Below, one piece after another: positions 7,068 through 15,330 of a DNA stretch of 24,154 nucleotides; positions within the stretch are counted from its first letter, which is position 1, and every line of letters begins with the position of its first letter. A program made the translations under genes and the position numbers. Under the pieces are notes generated by a model. That model searched no databases and was not told where the DNA came from. It saw only the letters and a program-made list of their open reading frames with translations. The DNA is from Methylovirgula sp. (lineage in GTDB: Bacteria > Pseudomonadota > Alphaproteobacteria > Rhizobiales > Beijerinckiaceae), in assembly GCA_030040215.1 (NCBI GenBank), contig JASHUD010000244.1, forward strand, positions 1-24,154, read 5' to 3'.

Positions 7068-8735
7068 CTAGTTCTTCAGCGCGCGGGCAAGGCGCGCGAG
7101 ATCGACAGGTTTCGTCAAGAAGGCATCGATCCCGGCGGCGCGTGCCTCCTCCGCGGCCGCGCCAAGCGCATCGGCAGAGACGCCGATGAGGCGGAGAGGC
7201 CCGCTGTCGGCTGCCGATTCAGCGGCACGGATCCGCCGCGCCACTTCGAATCCGTCGAGGCCCGGCATGCGGATGTCGAGAATGACGGCGTCGAAACGCT
7301 GCCCGGGCGCGCTTAATTTGGCGAGCGCGGCGCTTCCGTCTTCGGCGCGAACGACATGTGCGCCGCATTTCTCCAAATGCCGCGTTACGATGAGCGCATT
7401 GATGTCGTTGTCTTCGGCAAGCAGGATTTCGGTTCCGCCGAGGTCGGGCAAGCCGATGGCGGGATTCAATGCCGTGACCGGCGCGTCTACCGCGCCGAGA
7501 CGCGCAAGCAACGAACCGGAACGCAAAGGCTTGACCAGCCAGCCGTCGAAATCGCGCAGCGACTCTTGCCCGAAAGCGCGGCGCTCCGCGGCCGAAAATA
7601 GCACGAGCCTGCGGCCGACGTGCGCGGTGCGCGCCGCGGCACCAAGCCGATGTGCGGCGTCTTTGCCGAGCGCGCAGTCGATAACGATGATGTCGGGCAC
7701 TTGCCGGCCCGCGTAAGCCTCGCCCAGCATATATAGCCCTTCGTCGAGACCGTCGGCGCGGGCAACGGCGGCGCCTGCTTCGCGCAGCCGTTCGGCGAGA
7801 TAGGGCGCCTCAAAGGACGAATTCGCAACGACGAGCACCCGCCTTCCGGCCAGATCCGCCGATCTGGAGGTTGAGACTGCGCTTTCCGCCGGCAGCGACA
7901 GCGAGAGGACAAAGCAGGATCCCTCCGGCGAAGTCGCCTCCAGATAAAGGCTGCCGCCCATGCGTTCGGCAAGCCGGCGCGAGATGGCAAGGCCCAGTCC
8001 GCTGCCGCGCGATTCCCGCGGCGCGGCGCCCTGCTCGAACTCGGCGAAAATGGCGGCGCGGTTTTCGGCGGGAACTCCGGGTCCGGTGTCGGTCACCGCA
8101 AATCGGAGCTGCGCGCCGATCGTCGTAACGCGCAGGCCGACGCCGCCGCGCGAAGTGAACTTCACCGCGTTGCCGGCGAGATTGATCAATACCTGGCGCA
8201 GCCGCGCCGCGTCGCCGACGACGCGAGGTGGCACATCGGCCGCGATGAAGCTTGCGATGTCGAGCCCTTTGCCGTGGGCGCGCGGCGCGAGCAGCTCGAC
8301 GACACCTTCGACCAGTCCTACGAGATCGAACGGCGCCTGCATCAGTTCGAGCTTGCCCGATTCGATTTTGGAGAGATCGAGGATTTCGTCGATGAGCGCA
8401 GCAAGTCCGGTGCCCGAGGCGCGGATCGCTTCGACGTAGGAACGTTGTTCGGGATCGAGATCGGTCGCCGCCAAAAGCTCGGCCATGCCGGCGATGCCGT
8501 TGAGCGGTGTGCGGATCTCATGGCTCACGGTGGCGAGAAAGCGGGACTTTGCCTCGCTCGCGGCCTCGGCACGTTGGCGCGCTCCTTCGGCTTCCTGAAG
8601 ATCGAAGCTTTGCTCAGGCGACCCGGCGGATCTGCGAAACGGGCCGAACCGAGAGAGGAGGGCGCCAAATCCGCCGCCCACGGCAAGCATGAGAGTTGCC
8701 GCGCGCCCCGACAATGCAAGCATGACCTCGCGCAT
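7068..8735 (-). CDS. Hybrid sensor histidine kinase / response regulator
   Basis: A 555-residue signalling protein. One short hydrophobic segment at residues 9-29 may anchor it; no sensor domain is visible. A coiled linker leads to the HisKA dimerisation helix with the phospho-acceptor H72 (ATVSHEIRTPLNG), then a HATPase domain with the N box (NLAGNAVKFT), G1 box (DTGPGVP) and G2 box (GSGLGLAISRRLAE). Two receiver-like domains follow. The first (about residues 295-415) lacks the acidic pair (VLVVANSS) and looks degenerate. The second (about residues 436-555) is complete: ILLAEDND, phospho-acceptor D487 (VILDIRMPG), and the TKP lysine. The signal and output partner are unknown. It is a single gene, convergent with yebC. 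Confidence 0.92.
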   Translation of the reverse strand: MREVMLALSGRAATLMLAVGGGFGALLSRFGPFRRSAGSPEQSFDLQEAEGARQRAEAASEAKSRFLATVSHEIRTPLNGIAGMAELLAATDLDPEQRSYVEAIRASGTGLAALIDEILDLSKIESGKLELMQAPFDLVGLVEGVVELLAPRAHGKGLDIASFIAADVPPRVVGDAARLRQVLINLAGNAVKFTSRGGVGLRVTTIGAQLRFAVTDTGPGVPAENRAAIFAEFEQGAAPRESRGSGLGLAISRRLAERMGGSLYLEATSPEGSCFVLSLSLPAESAVSTSRSADLAGRRVLVVANSSFEAPYLAERLREAGAAVARADGLDEGLYMLGEAYAGRQVPDIIVIDCALGKDAAHRLGAAARTAHVGRRLVLFSAAERRAFGQESLRDFDGWLVKPLRSGSLLARLGAVDAPVTALNPAIGLPDLGGTEILLAEDNDINALIVTRHLEKCGAHVVRAEDGSAALAKLSAPGQRFDAVILDIRMPGLDGFEVARRIRAAESAADSGPLRLIGVSADALGAAAEEARAAGIDAFLTKPVDLARLARALKN

Positions 8736-8795
8736 GCGCGGACCCTATCCGCGAGGCCTTGAGATTTCCTTGCCCGGGCGGCGCGGCAGGAACGT

Positions 8796-9209
8796 TTACT
8801 TAATCAGTTTCGAAAGAGCGAGACCCGCCTTGCTGTGCAGCTCCTTGGCGTCGACCGTGCCGTCGTTATCCGCGTCGGCTGCGGCGAAGGCTTTGTCGGC
8901 TGCGGCGATATACTCGGCTTTCGTCAGCGTCTTGTCGCCGTCCGGATCGGCGGCGGCAAAATCGGCCTTGCTGAGCCGCTTGCCGACTTCGGCCTTATCG
9001 AGCGTGCCGTCTTTATCCTTGTCGAGCTTGTCGAACTGGGTACCGGCCGCGGCATCGACTTCGGCCTTGTCCAATGTGCCGTCTTTATCGGTATCGGCGG
9101 CGGTGAGCGCGTTGGCAGCGTAGGCGCTCGCAATGGGAAATGACACCGCCGGCGCGGCGACGAGAGAAAGAACGGCGAGAATCCTGGAAGCCGAACGTTT
9201 CCGCATCAT
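8796..9209 (-). CDS. Secreted four-EF-hand calcium-binding protein
   Basis: A ~137-residue protein with a signal peptide (to about residue 31, ASAYA) and four EF-hand loops: DTDKDGTLDKAE, DKDKDGTLDKAE, DPDGDKTLTKAE and DADNDGTVDAKE. Loops 1, 2 and 4 have the canonical D-x-D-x-D-G ... E pattern. Loop 3 has Lys in place of the position-6 Gly, so its calcium binding may be weaker. It is probably a periplasmic calcium buffer or sensor; no enzymatic domain is present. Two adjacent ATG codons (9209 and 9206) follow GAGGAG; the second has the better spacing. The frame is open farther upstream, but that part is AT-rich, unrelated in composition and contains the likely promoter. Confidence 0.88.
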   Translation of the reverse strand: MMRKRSASRILAVLSLVAAPAVSFPIASAYAANALTAADTDKDGTLDKAEVDAAAGTQFDKLDKDKDGTLDKAEVGKRLSKADFAAADPDGDKTLTKAEYIAAADKAFAAADADNDGTVDAKELHSKAGLALSKLIK

Positions 9210-9252
9210 GATCTCCTCGAATGGTGCGGTGCGAAATTGCACTGCACTGCAA

Positions 9253-9280
9253 AACATAAGGAAAGTTTGGTAACAATCAA
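9253..9280 (-). promoter_or_regulatory. Candidate sigma-70 promoter of the EF-hand gene
   Basis: On the minus strand TTGATT (9280-9275) and TATGTT (9258-9253) are separated by 16 bp, giving a 5' leader of about 40 nt before the EF-hand start. It lies in an AT-rich island (about 9230-9420) between the EF-hand gene and the yifB stop. This is a visual match only. Nothing else was recognised in the 9210-9518 spacer. Confidence 0.35.
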
Positions 9281-9518
9281 TGCTCAATGGGCGCCAATTG
9301 TTAGAATTTTGGAACTTAATCAAAGAATAATTCCTGACTATGAAAATAAAACTTGTCCGCGAAGGCAGCAAAGACGCAAAACCTCGTCCGCCTGGCTTAT
9401 GTCGTAACTCACTGATTTACTTTACTCGCCTTGCGAAATGCGGCAGCTAATTGCGGCGTTCTTTGCACGCCGCGTAATGCCGTCTGCGCCGACATAGCTA
9501 AAGTCGCAACGGAGCAGG

Positions 9519-11057
9519 CTACGCCGCCTGTCGCTGCCGCGTTGCATCGATGCGATAGGAAAGCGCCTCGGCCAGATGCGCGCGGCTCACCGTATGCGCG
9601 CCATCGAGATCGGCAATCGTGCGCGCCAGTTTTAACACGCGATGGAAGCCGCGCGCCGACAGCGCCAAGCGCTCCGATGCCTCGCGCAAAAGCGTCATCC
9701 CCGCGGAATCCGGCCGGGCGACTTCCTCGATGACGTGTCCCGGCGCCGCGGCATTCGAACCGACGTTGGGCAGGCCGAACTCCGCATAGCGGCGCGCCTG
9801 AACGAGCCGCGCCGCAGCGACACGCGCCGCGACTTCCGCCGAGCCTTCCGCGGCTTGCGGCAACATCAGATCCGCGGCGGTGATGGCGGGAACTTCGATC
9901 ATGAGATCGATGCGATCGAGCAGCGGCCCCGAAAGGCGCGCCTGATATTGCGCGAGGCAGCGCCCGACCGGCTGCCGGCTGCAGCTAAAGCCGGGGTCGA
10001 GCGCATGTCCGCAACGGCATGGATTCATTGCCGCGACAAGCTGGAAACGCGCCGGGTAGATGATCCGGTGGTTGGCGCGCGCTACCGCCACTTCGCCGGC
10101 TTCGAGCGGCTGGCGCAAACTGTCGAGCACCTGCGGCTGGAATTCCGGAAGTTCGTCGAGGAAAAGCACGCCCTGGTGCGCGAGCGAGATTTCGCCGGGC
10201 TTGGCGTGCGTACCGCCCCCGACGAGCGCCGCCATCGACGCCGAATGATGCGGCGCGCGGAACGGCCGCCGATCCGTCAATGCGCCGCCCGCCAATTGGC
10301 CGGCGACCGAGTGGATGAGCGAAACCTCGAGAAGCTCGCGCGGATTGAGCGGCGGGAGAATCGACGGCAAACGCGCCGCGAGCATGGATTTGCCGGCCCC
10401 CGGCGGCCCGTTCATCAAAAGATTGTGGCCGCCGGCGGCGGCGATTTCGAGCGCCCGCTTGGCGCTCTCCTGACCTTTGATGTCGCTGAGATCGAGTTGC
10501 GGACCGGCCTGTGCGCGCATCGCTGGCGAGGGTCGGCCGAGGACCTGCATGCCTTTGAAGTGATTGGCAAGCTGAATGAGCGAGGCAGGCGCGAGCACTT
10601 CCATGTCTTGCGACGCCCAGGCGGCTTCCCCGCCGCTTTCGCGCGGACAGATGAGCCCATGTGCCCGCGCGTTGGCGGTGATCGCCGCGGGCAGAACGCC
10701 GGCCACCGCGGTGATCGTCCCGTCGAGCGCCAGTTCGCCGAGAACCGTGTAATTGCCGAGCGCGTCCGCCGGAATGGCGCCGATGGCAGCCATGACGCCG
10801 ATGGCGATCGGCAGGTCGTAATGGCTGCCTTCCTTCGGCAGGTCGGCGGGCGCGAGATTGACGGTGATGCGTTTCGCCGGAAGCGCCAGGCCCACCGCAT
10901 TAAGCGCGGCGCGTACCCGTTCGCGCGATTCGGCAACGGCTTTGTCGCCCAGCCCAACCACATTGAACAGAACGTTGCCGTTCGAGATCTGCACCTGAAC
11001 GTCGACCGGCCGAGCCTCGATTCCTTCGAAGGCGACCGTCGCAACCCTGACCACCAT
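9519..11057 (-). CDS. comM: YifB/ComM family Mg-chelatase-like AAA+ ATPase
   Basis: A 512-residue (from M at 11057) cytoplasmic AAA+ protein. ComM is a hexameric helicase promoting branch migration during natural-transformation recombination in Vibrio and related bacteria. Visible are an N-terminal Lon-like domain with VGLGDKAVAESRERVRAAL and NLAPADLPKEGSHYDLPIA, Walker A NGPPGAGKSMLAARLP (mid-protein), FRAPHHSAS, the Walker B LFLDELPEF, a cysteine cluster CRCGH ... SCSRQPVGRC, and the C-terminal SARGFHRVLKLARTIADL. Length is normal. The start could also be the ATG at 11069, four codons upstream; homology begins at VVRVATVAF. A LexA-type box lies 156 bp upstream, suggesting damage control. 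Confidence 0.93.
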   Translation of the reverse strand: MVVRVATVAFEGIEARPVDVQVQISNGNVLFNVVGLGDKAVAESRERVRAALNAVGLALPAKRITVNLAPADLPKEGSHYDLPIAIGVMAAIGAIPADALGNYTVLGELALDGTITAVAGVLPAAITANARAHGLICPRESGGEAAWASQDMEVLAPASLIQLANHFKGMQVLGRPSPAMRAQAGPQLDLSDIKGQESAKRALEIAAAGGHNLLMNGPPGAGKSMLAARLPSILPPLNPRELLEVSLIHSVAGQLAGGALTDRRPFRAPHHSASMAALVGGGTHAKPGEISLAHQGVLFLDELPEFQPQVLDSLRQPLEAGEVAVARANHRIIYPARFQLVAAMNPCRCGHALDPGFSCSRQPVGRCLAQYQARLSGPLLDRIDLMIEVPAITAADLMLPQAAEGSAEVAARVAAARLVQARRYAEFGLPNVGSNAAAPGHVIEEVARPDSAGMTLLREASERLALSARGFHRVLKLARTIADLDGAHTVSRAHLAEALSYRIDATRQRQAA

Positions 11058-11212
11058 CGCCCCCTCCACGCGGCAGAGCAGCGCGGTGTACCCCGCAAAT
11101 TCCCGCCGGCAGGCTTGATCCTAAAGACACGACCGCAACTCGTGTCCCCGTTTGAAGTCTTGAGTCGCCGCAGGCATCGCCGTTGCGCCCGCAGCCGCAT
11201 CCGACCATAACA

Positions 11213-11227
11213 GAACATAAAGAGAAC
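11213..11227 (-). promoter_or_regulatory. LexA box (alphaproteobacterial type), upstream of comM
   Basis: On the minus strand the sequence reads GTTCTCTTTATGTTC, an exact GTTC-N7-GTTC direct repeat, which is the LexA operator consensus of alphaproteobacteria (different from the E. coli CTG-N10-CAG box). It overlaps a possible promoter: TTGCGT just upstream and TTATGG (11210-11205) just downstream. The next minus-strand gene is comM, ~155 bp away. The direction of the repeat agrees with that gene. Confidence 0.6.
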
Positions 11228-11697
11228 GCAAGAGCGGAATTAAAACCTTGCGCTTATTGTACGGGCCGCGCTTTGCGGAAACCGGATTAGCCGCGTCGAT
11301 CATCGCGGCAGCCCGCGGATCGCTCGCGCGGGAAACGGTCTTCGATTTCCCCCGGTCGCAATCGTGCCGACCCGTAACGGCGGCGCCGATTACATCGGCG
11401 GGCGCTTCTAGGATCGGTCGGCATTCGCGTTCTTCTTCCTTTTGAGTTCATCGTTGACCGCCGTCCCAGGAATCGTCTTTCGCGGCCGCGGATCGGGAGC
11501 GAGTTGCGCTATTGATTATGGAAGCTGAGACACGGCCGCGGTCTGACCAGGACAATTCGTGAATGATTTGCGGCCACGGGTCTCTTTGTTGCTCCGATCC
11601 TGGGTGCTAATCGGGCCGAGCCGGGCTTGGCGGCTTGCCGGCCGGCGTCTCTTCGGGCCAAGTGTTTTTCAGGACGAGTGTCGAGCCATGAGGTTGG
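11228..11697. other. Intergenic stretch between comM and the O-antigen-ligase-like gene
   Basis: About 470 bp without a convincing gene. Short open frames of 60-65 codons exist on both strands but show no recognisable family, no good ribosome site and no coding bias. The region presumably carries the promoter of the gene starting at 11698. No clear hairpin terminator, tRNA or repeat was seen. Confidence 0.5.
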
Positions 11698-12927
11698 ATG
11701 ATGTTCGCCGGCCGCCCTGCGTTTGATGATCCGGCTGCGGAAGCGGCGCAGCTTCTTTGCCGGCTGGCGCTCGTCATTCTGATGATCTTGACCCCGGCGG
11801 CCGAACTTTTCTCGCAGGGCGCGCTCTACGTCTTGCTGCCGGTGGGCGCGACGGTTCTCCTTATTGCCGGTTGGCTGTCGAGCGGCCATCGCGACCGACA
11901 TCTCGTCGCCGCGTTGCTCAGTCCGATCGGCGTCGCGGCGCTGTTTCTGGTCTTCTGGGCGGGTTTGTCGCTCATCTGGGCGCCGTTTCCCGATGAAGCA
12001 GTGGCGCGGTTTGTCCGGGCGCTGGGCACCGGCGTGGTCGTGCTGCTGGCCTGCGCTTTCCTGCCGGAGCGCACGAACGCCTCCGACCTTTACCTTCTGC
12101 CGATCGGTGTTGCCGCCACCGCGATCGCGACGGTCTTCTTGGTTCTGTTCGGGCCGCAATCCTTTGCAAACGGCGCGCACCCCGACTCCACCCTCGCGCA
12201 ACGCTGCCTGCTTAGCGTTGCCTTGCTACTTTGGCCGGCGCTCGGCGCGCTCGCCTTGCGGGAACGCTGGCTGCTCGCGGCGGGCTTGGCCGTGGCCGTC
12301 AGTCTGGCGGCATTTGTCGATTTTCTGCAGATCGCGCTTGCCGCGACCGCGCTAGGCGCCGTCGTCTATGCAATTGCCACCGCCGAAGCGGCTCGAACCT
12401 CGCAAGTTCTGGCTTTCATTTTCGCCGTGCTCGTGCTGTTGGCGCCGATCTTCGCGGTTTCCTCGCTGCTGATTGCCGATCTGGCGCAACTGCCGCACAG
12501 CGGCCCGATCCTCGCCTTCGCCGATGTGGCCGTCGCGCAGTGGCCGCGGCTGCTAACGGGTCATGGTCTCGGCATGGCGGCGCAGGCGATCGAACTCGGG
12601 AATTTGCCTGCCGATACGCCGCGTAGCATCCTCTTCACGATCTGGTACGAGTTGGGATTTCTCGGCGCCGCGGCGTTTGCCGTGCTCGGCGTGCGCGTGT
12701 TTCTGGCCGCCGGCCGCAGTCCGCCGCACTTCGCGCCGCCGCTGCTCGCCGGGCTCGTTGCCGGCCTCGTCGTCGCCTTATGGGGGACCGAGACAACCCA
12801 GCTGTGGTGGATGACGCTCAACGGACTCGACGCGATCGCCTTCGTTCTGCTCTACAAGACGCCGCGTGGCAAACGGCCGGCGATGCAGATGCGGGACGCG
12901 GAAGCGGATCAGGAATTCGAAAGGTGA
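11698..12927 (+). CDS. O-antigen ligase/polymerase-like polytopic membrane protein
   Basis: A 409-residue inner-membrane protein with about ten or more hydrophobic helices across nearly its whole length. The late periplasmic loop and following helix read LLTGHGLGMA ... DTPRSILFTIWYELGFLGAAAF (about residues 287-327). This matches the layout of the Wzy_C/WaaL superfamily (GHG.G ... P.N..L....E.G..G), whose members polymerise or ligate lipid-linked glycans at the periplasmic face. The usual P-H-N in the loop is P-R-S here. No glycosyltransferases are adjacent, so a role in surface polysaccharide is inference. Two consecutive ATG codons (11698, 11701) are candidate starts. It converges on the DUF779 gene with 27 bp between. 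Confidence 0.7.
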   Translation: MMFAGRPAFDDPAAEAAQLLCRLALVILMILTPAAELFSQGALYVLLPVGATVLLIAGWLSSGHRDRHLVAALLSPIGVAALFLVFWAGLSLIWAPFPDEAVARFVRALGTGVVVLLACAFLPERTNASDLYLLPIGVAATAIATVFLVLFGPQSFANGAHPDSTLAQRCLLSVALLLWPALGALALRERWLLAAGLAVAVSLAAFVDFLQIALAATALGAVVYAIATAEAARTSQVLAFIFAVLVLLAPIFAVSSLLIADLAQLPHSGPILAFADVAVAQWPRLLTGHGLGMAAQAIELGNLPADTPRSILFTIWYELGFLGAAAFAVLGVRVFLAAGRSPPHFAPPLLAGLVAGLVVALWGTETTQLWWMTLNGLDAIAFVLLYKTPRGKRPAMQMRDAEADQEFER

Positions 12928-12954
12928 GCTCGGCATAGAGGTAACCGAACGTCG

Positions 12955-13338
12955 CTAGACCGGCGCGCCTTCGCCGTTGACTACCGGGGCGAGCGTCTTG
13001 GTTTCGGCGTCCGAAAAGAGCCGGCTGCGGGTCAGGAAGCGGACGTTCTCCGGCGCTTCCAGCGAAAAGCCCGAGCCGCGGCCGGGGACGACGTCGATCG
13101 TCAGATGCGTGTGCTTCCAATATTCGTACTGCGCCGCGCTCATGTAGAACGGTGTGCCGCCGATCTCCCCGAGCTTCACGTCGCTCGGCCCGACGCGGAA
13201 TTCGCCGCGCGGATAGCACATCGGCGAGGATCCGTCGCAGCAGCCCCCAGACTGATGGAACATCAGCGGGCCGTGGATCACTCCAAGCTTGGCGATGAGC
13301 GCAAGCGCTTTTGGCGTTGCATCGACGCGGGTGGCCAT
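12955..13338 (-). CDS. DUF779 domain protein paired with aldehyde dehydrogenase
   Basis: A 127-residue cytoplasmic protein of the DUF779 family. The conserved core GPLMFHQSGGCCDG (about residues 22-35) followed by SSPMCYP carries three cysteines and a histidine that could bind metal; HTHLTIDVVPGRGSGFSLEAPE is the other conserved block. The function is unproven, but DUF779 genes very often sit beside acetaldehyde-type NAD aldehyde dehydrogenases, as here, so a partner or maturation role is plausible. ATG 13338 is used; an in-frame GTG at 13347 has a better-placed GAGG and could be the true start (three extra residues). A repeat-rich spacer of ~165 bp separates it from the dehydrogenase on the same strand. 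Confidence 0.88.
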   Translation of the reverse strand: MATRVDATPKALALIAKLGVIHGPLMFHQSGGCCDGSSPMCYPRGEFRVGPSDVKLGEIGGTPFYMSAAQYEYWKHTHLTIDVVPGRGSGFSLEAPENVRFLTRSRLFSDAETKTLAPVVNGEGAPV

Positions 13339-13365
13339 GGTCGGCACCGAGATAGCCTCAAAAGT

Positions 13366-13412
13366 CCTCGTGCTTCGAGACAGCGGCTTCGCCGCTTCCT
13401 CAGCATGAGGGC
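13366..13412. repeat. Dispersed Rhizobiales-type palindromic repeat, copy A (inverted)
   Basis: CCTCGTGCTTCGAGACAGCG ... CTTCCTCAGCATGAGGGC forms an imperfect palindrome with an inner GCGGC-TTC-GCCGC hairpin. It is an inverted relative of the copy at 13433-13490. The CCTCAT...GAGG / TTCGAGAC text matches the intergenic repeats very common in Bradyrhizobium-like genomes (from memory). Confidence 0.6.
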
Positions 13413-13432
13413 TTCGATTTTGCAAACTGGCG

Positions 13433-13490
13433 CCCTCATCCTGAGGAGCTTGCATCCCGACAGGGTGCAAGCGTCTCGAAGGACGAGGGT
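13433..13490. repeat. Dispersed Rhizobiales-type palindromic repeat, copy B
   Basis: CCCTCATCCTGAGGAGCTTGCA pairs with TGCAAGCGTCTCGAAGGACGAGGG around a CCCGACAGGG loop, giving one long hairpin. It lies between the aldehyde dehydrogenase and DUF779 genes and would be transcribed with them. It could act as a processing or attenuation hairpin as well as a mobile palindrome. Confidence 0.65.
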
Positions 13491-13507
13491 GCCTTAGAGC
13501 CGATCCC

Positions 13508-15028
13508 TCAGAAGAATCCCAGTGCTTTCGGGCTATAGCTCACCAGCAGGTTCTTCGTCTGCTGGTAGTGATCGAGCATCATCTTATGATTCTCGCGCCC
13601 GACGCCTGACTGTTTGTAGCCGCCGAAGGCCGCGTGCGCCGGATAGAGATGGTAGCAGTTGGTCCAGACGCGTCCGGCCTGGATGCCGCGGCCCATCCGG
13701 TAGGCGCGATTGATGTCGCGCGTCCAGAGCCCGGCGCCAAGGCCGTAGAGCGTGTCGTTGGCGATCTTGAGCGCCTCTTCCTCGGTCTCGAACGTGGTGA
13801 CGGAGACGACCGGGCCGAAAATCTCTTCCTGGAAGACTCGCATCTTGTTGTTGCCTTCGAGGACCGTCGGCTTGACGTAATAGCCTTCGGACAATTCGCC
13901 TTCGAGCCTGTTGCGCTCGCCGCCGACGAGGACTTTGGCGCCTTCCTTCTTGCCGATGTCGATATAGGAGAGGATCTTCTCCAGCTGGTCGTTCGAGGCC
14001 TGCGCGCCGATCATCGTCTCGGGATCGAGCGGATGGCCCTGCTTGATCTTCTTCACGCGCGCGATCGCCTTCTCCATGAACCGGTCATAGATCGATTTCT
14101 GGATCAGGGCGCGGCTCGGACAGGTGCAGACTTCGCCCTGGTTCAAGGCGAACATCGCGAACCCTTCAAGCGCCTTGTCGAAGAAGTCATCGTCCTTGGC
14201 CATGACGTCTTCGAAGAAGATGTTCGGCGACTTGCCACCGAGTTCGAGCGTGACGGGGATGATGTTTTCGGACGCATACTGCATGATGAGCCGGCCCGTG
14301 GTCGTCTCGCCGGTGAAGGCGACCTTCGCGATGCGCTTGTTTTGCGCCAGCGGCTTGCCGGCTTCGACGCCAAAGCCGTTGACGATGTTGAGCACGCCTG
14401 GGGGCAGAATGTCCGAGATCATGTCGGCGAAGACCATGATGCTCATCGGCGTCTGCTCGGCGGGCTTCAAGACGACGCAATTGCCGGCGGCAAGCGCCGG
14501 AGCGAGCTTCCAGGCCGCCATGAGAATTGGGAAATTCCACGGGATAATCTGCCCGACGACGCCAAGCGGCTCGTGGAAATGATAGGCGACGGTTTCGTTG
14601 TCGATTTGCGACAGCGTTCCTTCCTGGGCCAGGATGCAACCGGCGAAATAACGGAAATGATCGACGACGAGCGGTAGGTCGGCGGCGGTCGTTTCGCGGA
14701 TTGGCTTGCCGTTGTCGACCGTCTCGGCGAGCGCCAGCAAGCTAAGTTTGCTTTCCACCCGGTCGGCGATCTTGTTCAGCAGTTTGGCCCGTGTCGCGGC
14801 GGCCGTTTTGCCCCAGGCCTCGCGTGCCTTATGCGCCGCCTCGACTGCCAGTTCGATGTCTTCGGAGGTGGAACGGGCGACCTGACAGACCGGTTTGCCG
14901 GTGATCGGACTGACGTTGTCGAAATATTGGCCCTTGACGGGGGCGACCCATTTGCCGCCGATGAAATTGTCGTAGCGCTCGCGCAGCGCCACCTGCTGTT
15001 TGAGTTCCGCGAGGCTTTTCGCAAGCAT
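13508..15028 (-). CDS. NAD-dependent aldehyde dehydrogenase (acetaldehyde type, AldB/ExaC-like)
   Basis: A 506-residue cytoplasmic enzyme oxidising aldehydes, probably acetaldehyde or similar short chains, to acids. Visible are the NAD-binding and substrate-channel motifs IIPWNFPILMAAWKLAPALA (about residues 161-180), VAFTGETTTG, the general base E262 (LELGGKSPNI), and the nucleophile C301 in NQGEVCTCPSR. The C-terminus has the AcoD/ExaC-type FGGYKQSGVGRENHKMMLDHYQQTKN. Length is typical. M at 15028 was chosen over upstream in-frame codons because GGGAGGA precedes it and family homology begins there (LAELKQQVALRERYDNFIGGKW). The DUF779 gene downstream on the same strand is its usual companion. 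Confidence 0.94.
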   Translation of the reverse strand: MLAKSLAELKQQVALRERYDNFIGGKWVAPVKGQYFDNVSPITGKPVCQVARSTSEDIELAVEAAHKAREAWGKTAAATRAKLLNKIADRVESKLSLLALAETVDNGKPIRETTAADLPLVVDHFRYFAGCILAQEGTLSQIDNETVAYHFHEPLGVVGQIIPWNFPILMAAWKLAPALAAGNCVVLKPAEQTPMSIMVFADMISDILPPGVLNIVNGFGVEAGKPLAQNKRIAKVAFTGETTTGRLIMQYASENIIPVTLELGGKSPNIFFEDVMAKDDDFFDKALEGFAMFALNQGEVCTCPSRALIQKSIYDRFMEKAIARVKKIKQGHPLDPETMIGAQASNDQLEKILSYIDIGKKEGAKVLVGGERNRLEGELSEGYYVKPTVLEGNNKMRVFQEEIFGPVVSVTTFETEEEALKIANDTLYGLGAGLWTRDINRAYRMGRGIQAGRVWTNCYHLYPAHAAFGGYKQSGVGRENHKMMLDHYQQTKNLLVSYSPKALGFF

Positions 15029-15215
15029 GACATCCTCCCTGAGACAGTTTTCTTTAGACGCCATTATGCGAGCAGACGTGATCCAGGGCAAACATTTCTC
15101 TCGCGCTACGCAACGGATCGCGCGGAATGCCTAAGCCGACGGTTCCTGTTTTGCGCCGGCGCATCCGCCGGGAAAGCAACGCATCTACTTTATATTGATT
15201 TTAAACTGCGAACAC

Positions 15216-15246
15216 TTGCTGCCGCGCTATTTGGAACCCATATAAT
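15216..15246 (+). promoter_or_regulatory. Candidate promoter of the bfd-like gene
   Basis: TTGCTG (15216-15221) and a perfect TATAAT (15241-15246) are separated by 19 bp, slightly long. The leader to the ATG at 15331 would be ~80 nt and holds a perfect inverted repeat CTCTCG-TCCGTT-CGAGAG (15291-15308) that may be an operator or leader hairpin. No convincing Fur or Irr box was recognised in the 15029-15330 spacer. Confidence 0.35.
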
Positions 15247-15330
15247 CTTTGCCGATTCTCTTGCTCTATTTCGGCGGCGCCACTAGAACCCTCTCGTCCG
15301 TTCGAGAGCCATAAAAATTCGATACCCAAA

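Noticed and set aside
9642..11210. 522-codon open frame on the plus strand opposite comM
   Set aside because: It is a mirror of the secure comM gene, rich in Arg and without any family motif. High GC content produces such long antisense frames. The same reasoning removes the plus-strand frames 682-1764, 13634-14677, 16739-17935 and 22144-23577 and the minus-strand frame 19547-20695.
11121..11303. 60-codon minus-strand frame across the LexA box
   Set aside because: It spans the operator and likely promoter of comM and shows no ribosome site or known family.
13366..13490. CRISPR-like repeat array
   Set aside because: There are only two copies, in opposite orientation and each internally palindromic, with no regular spacers or cas genes.
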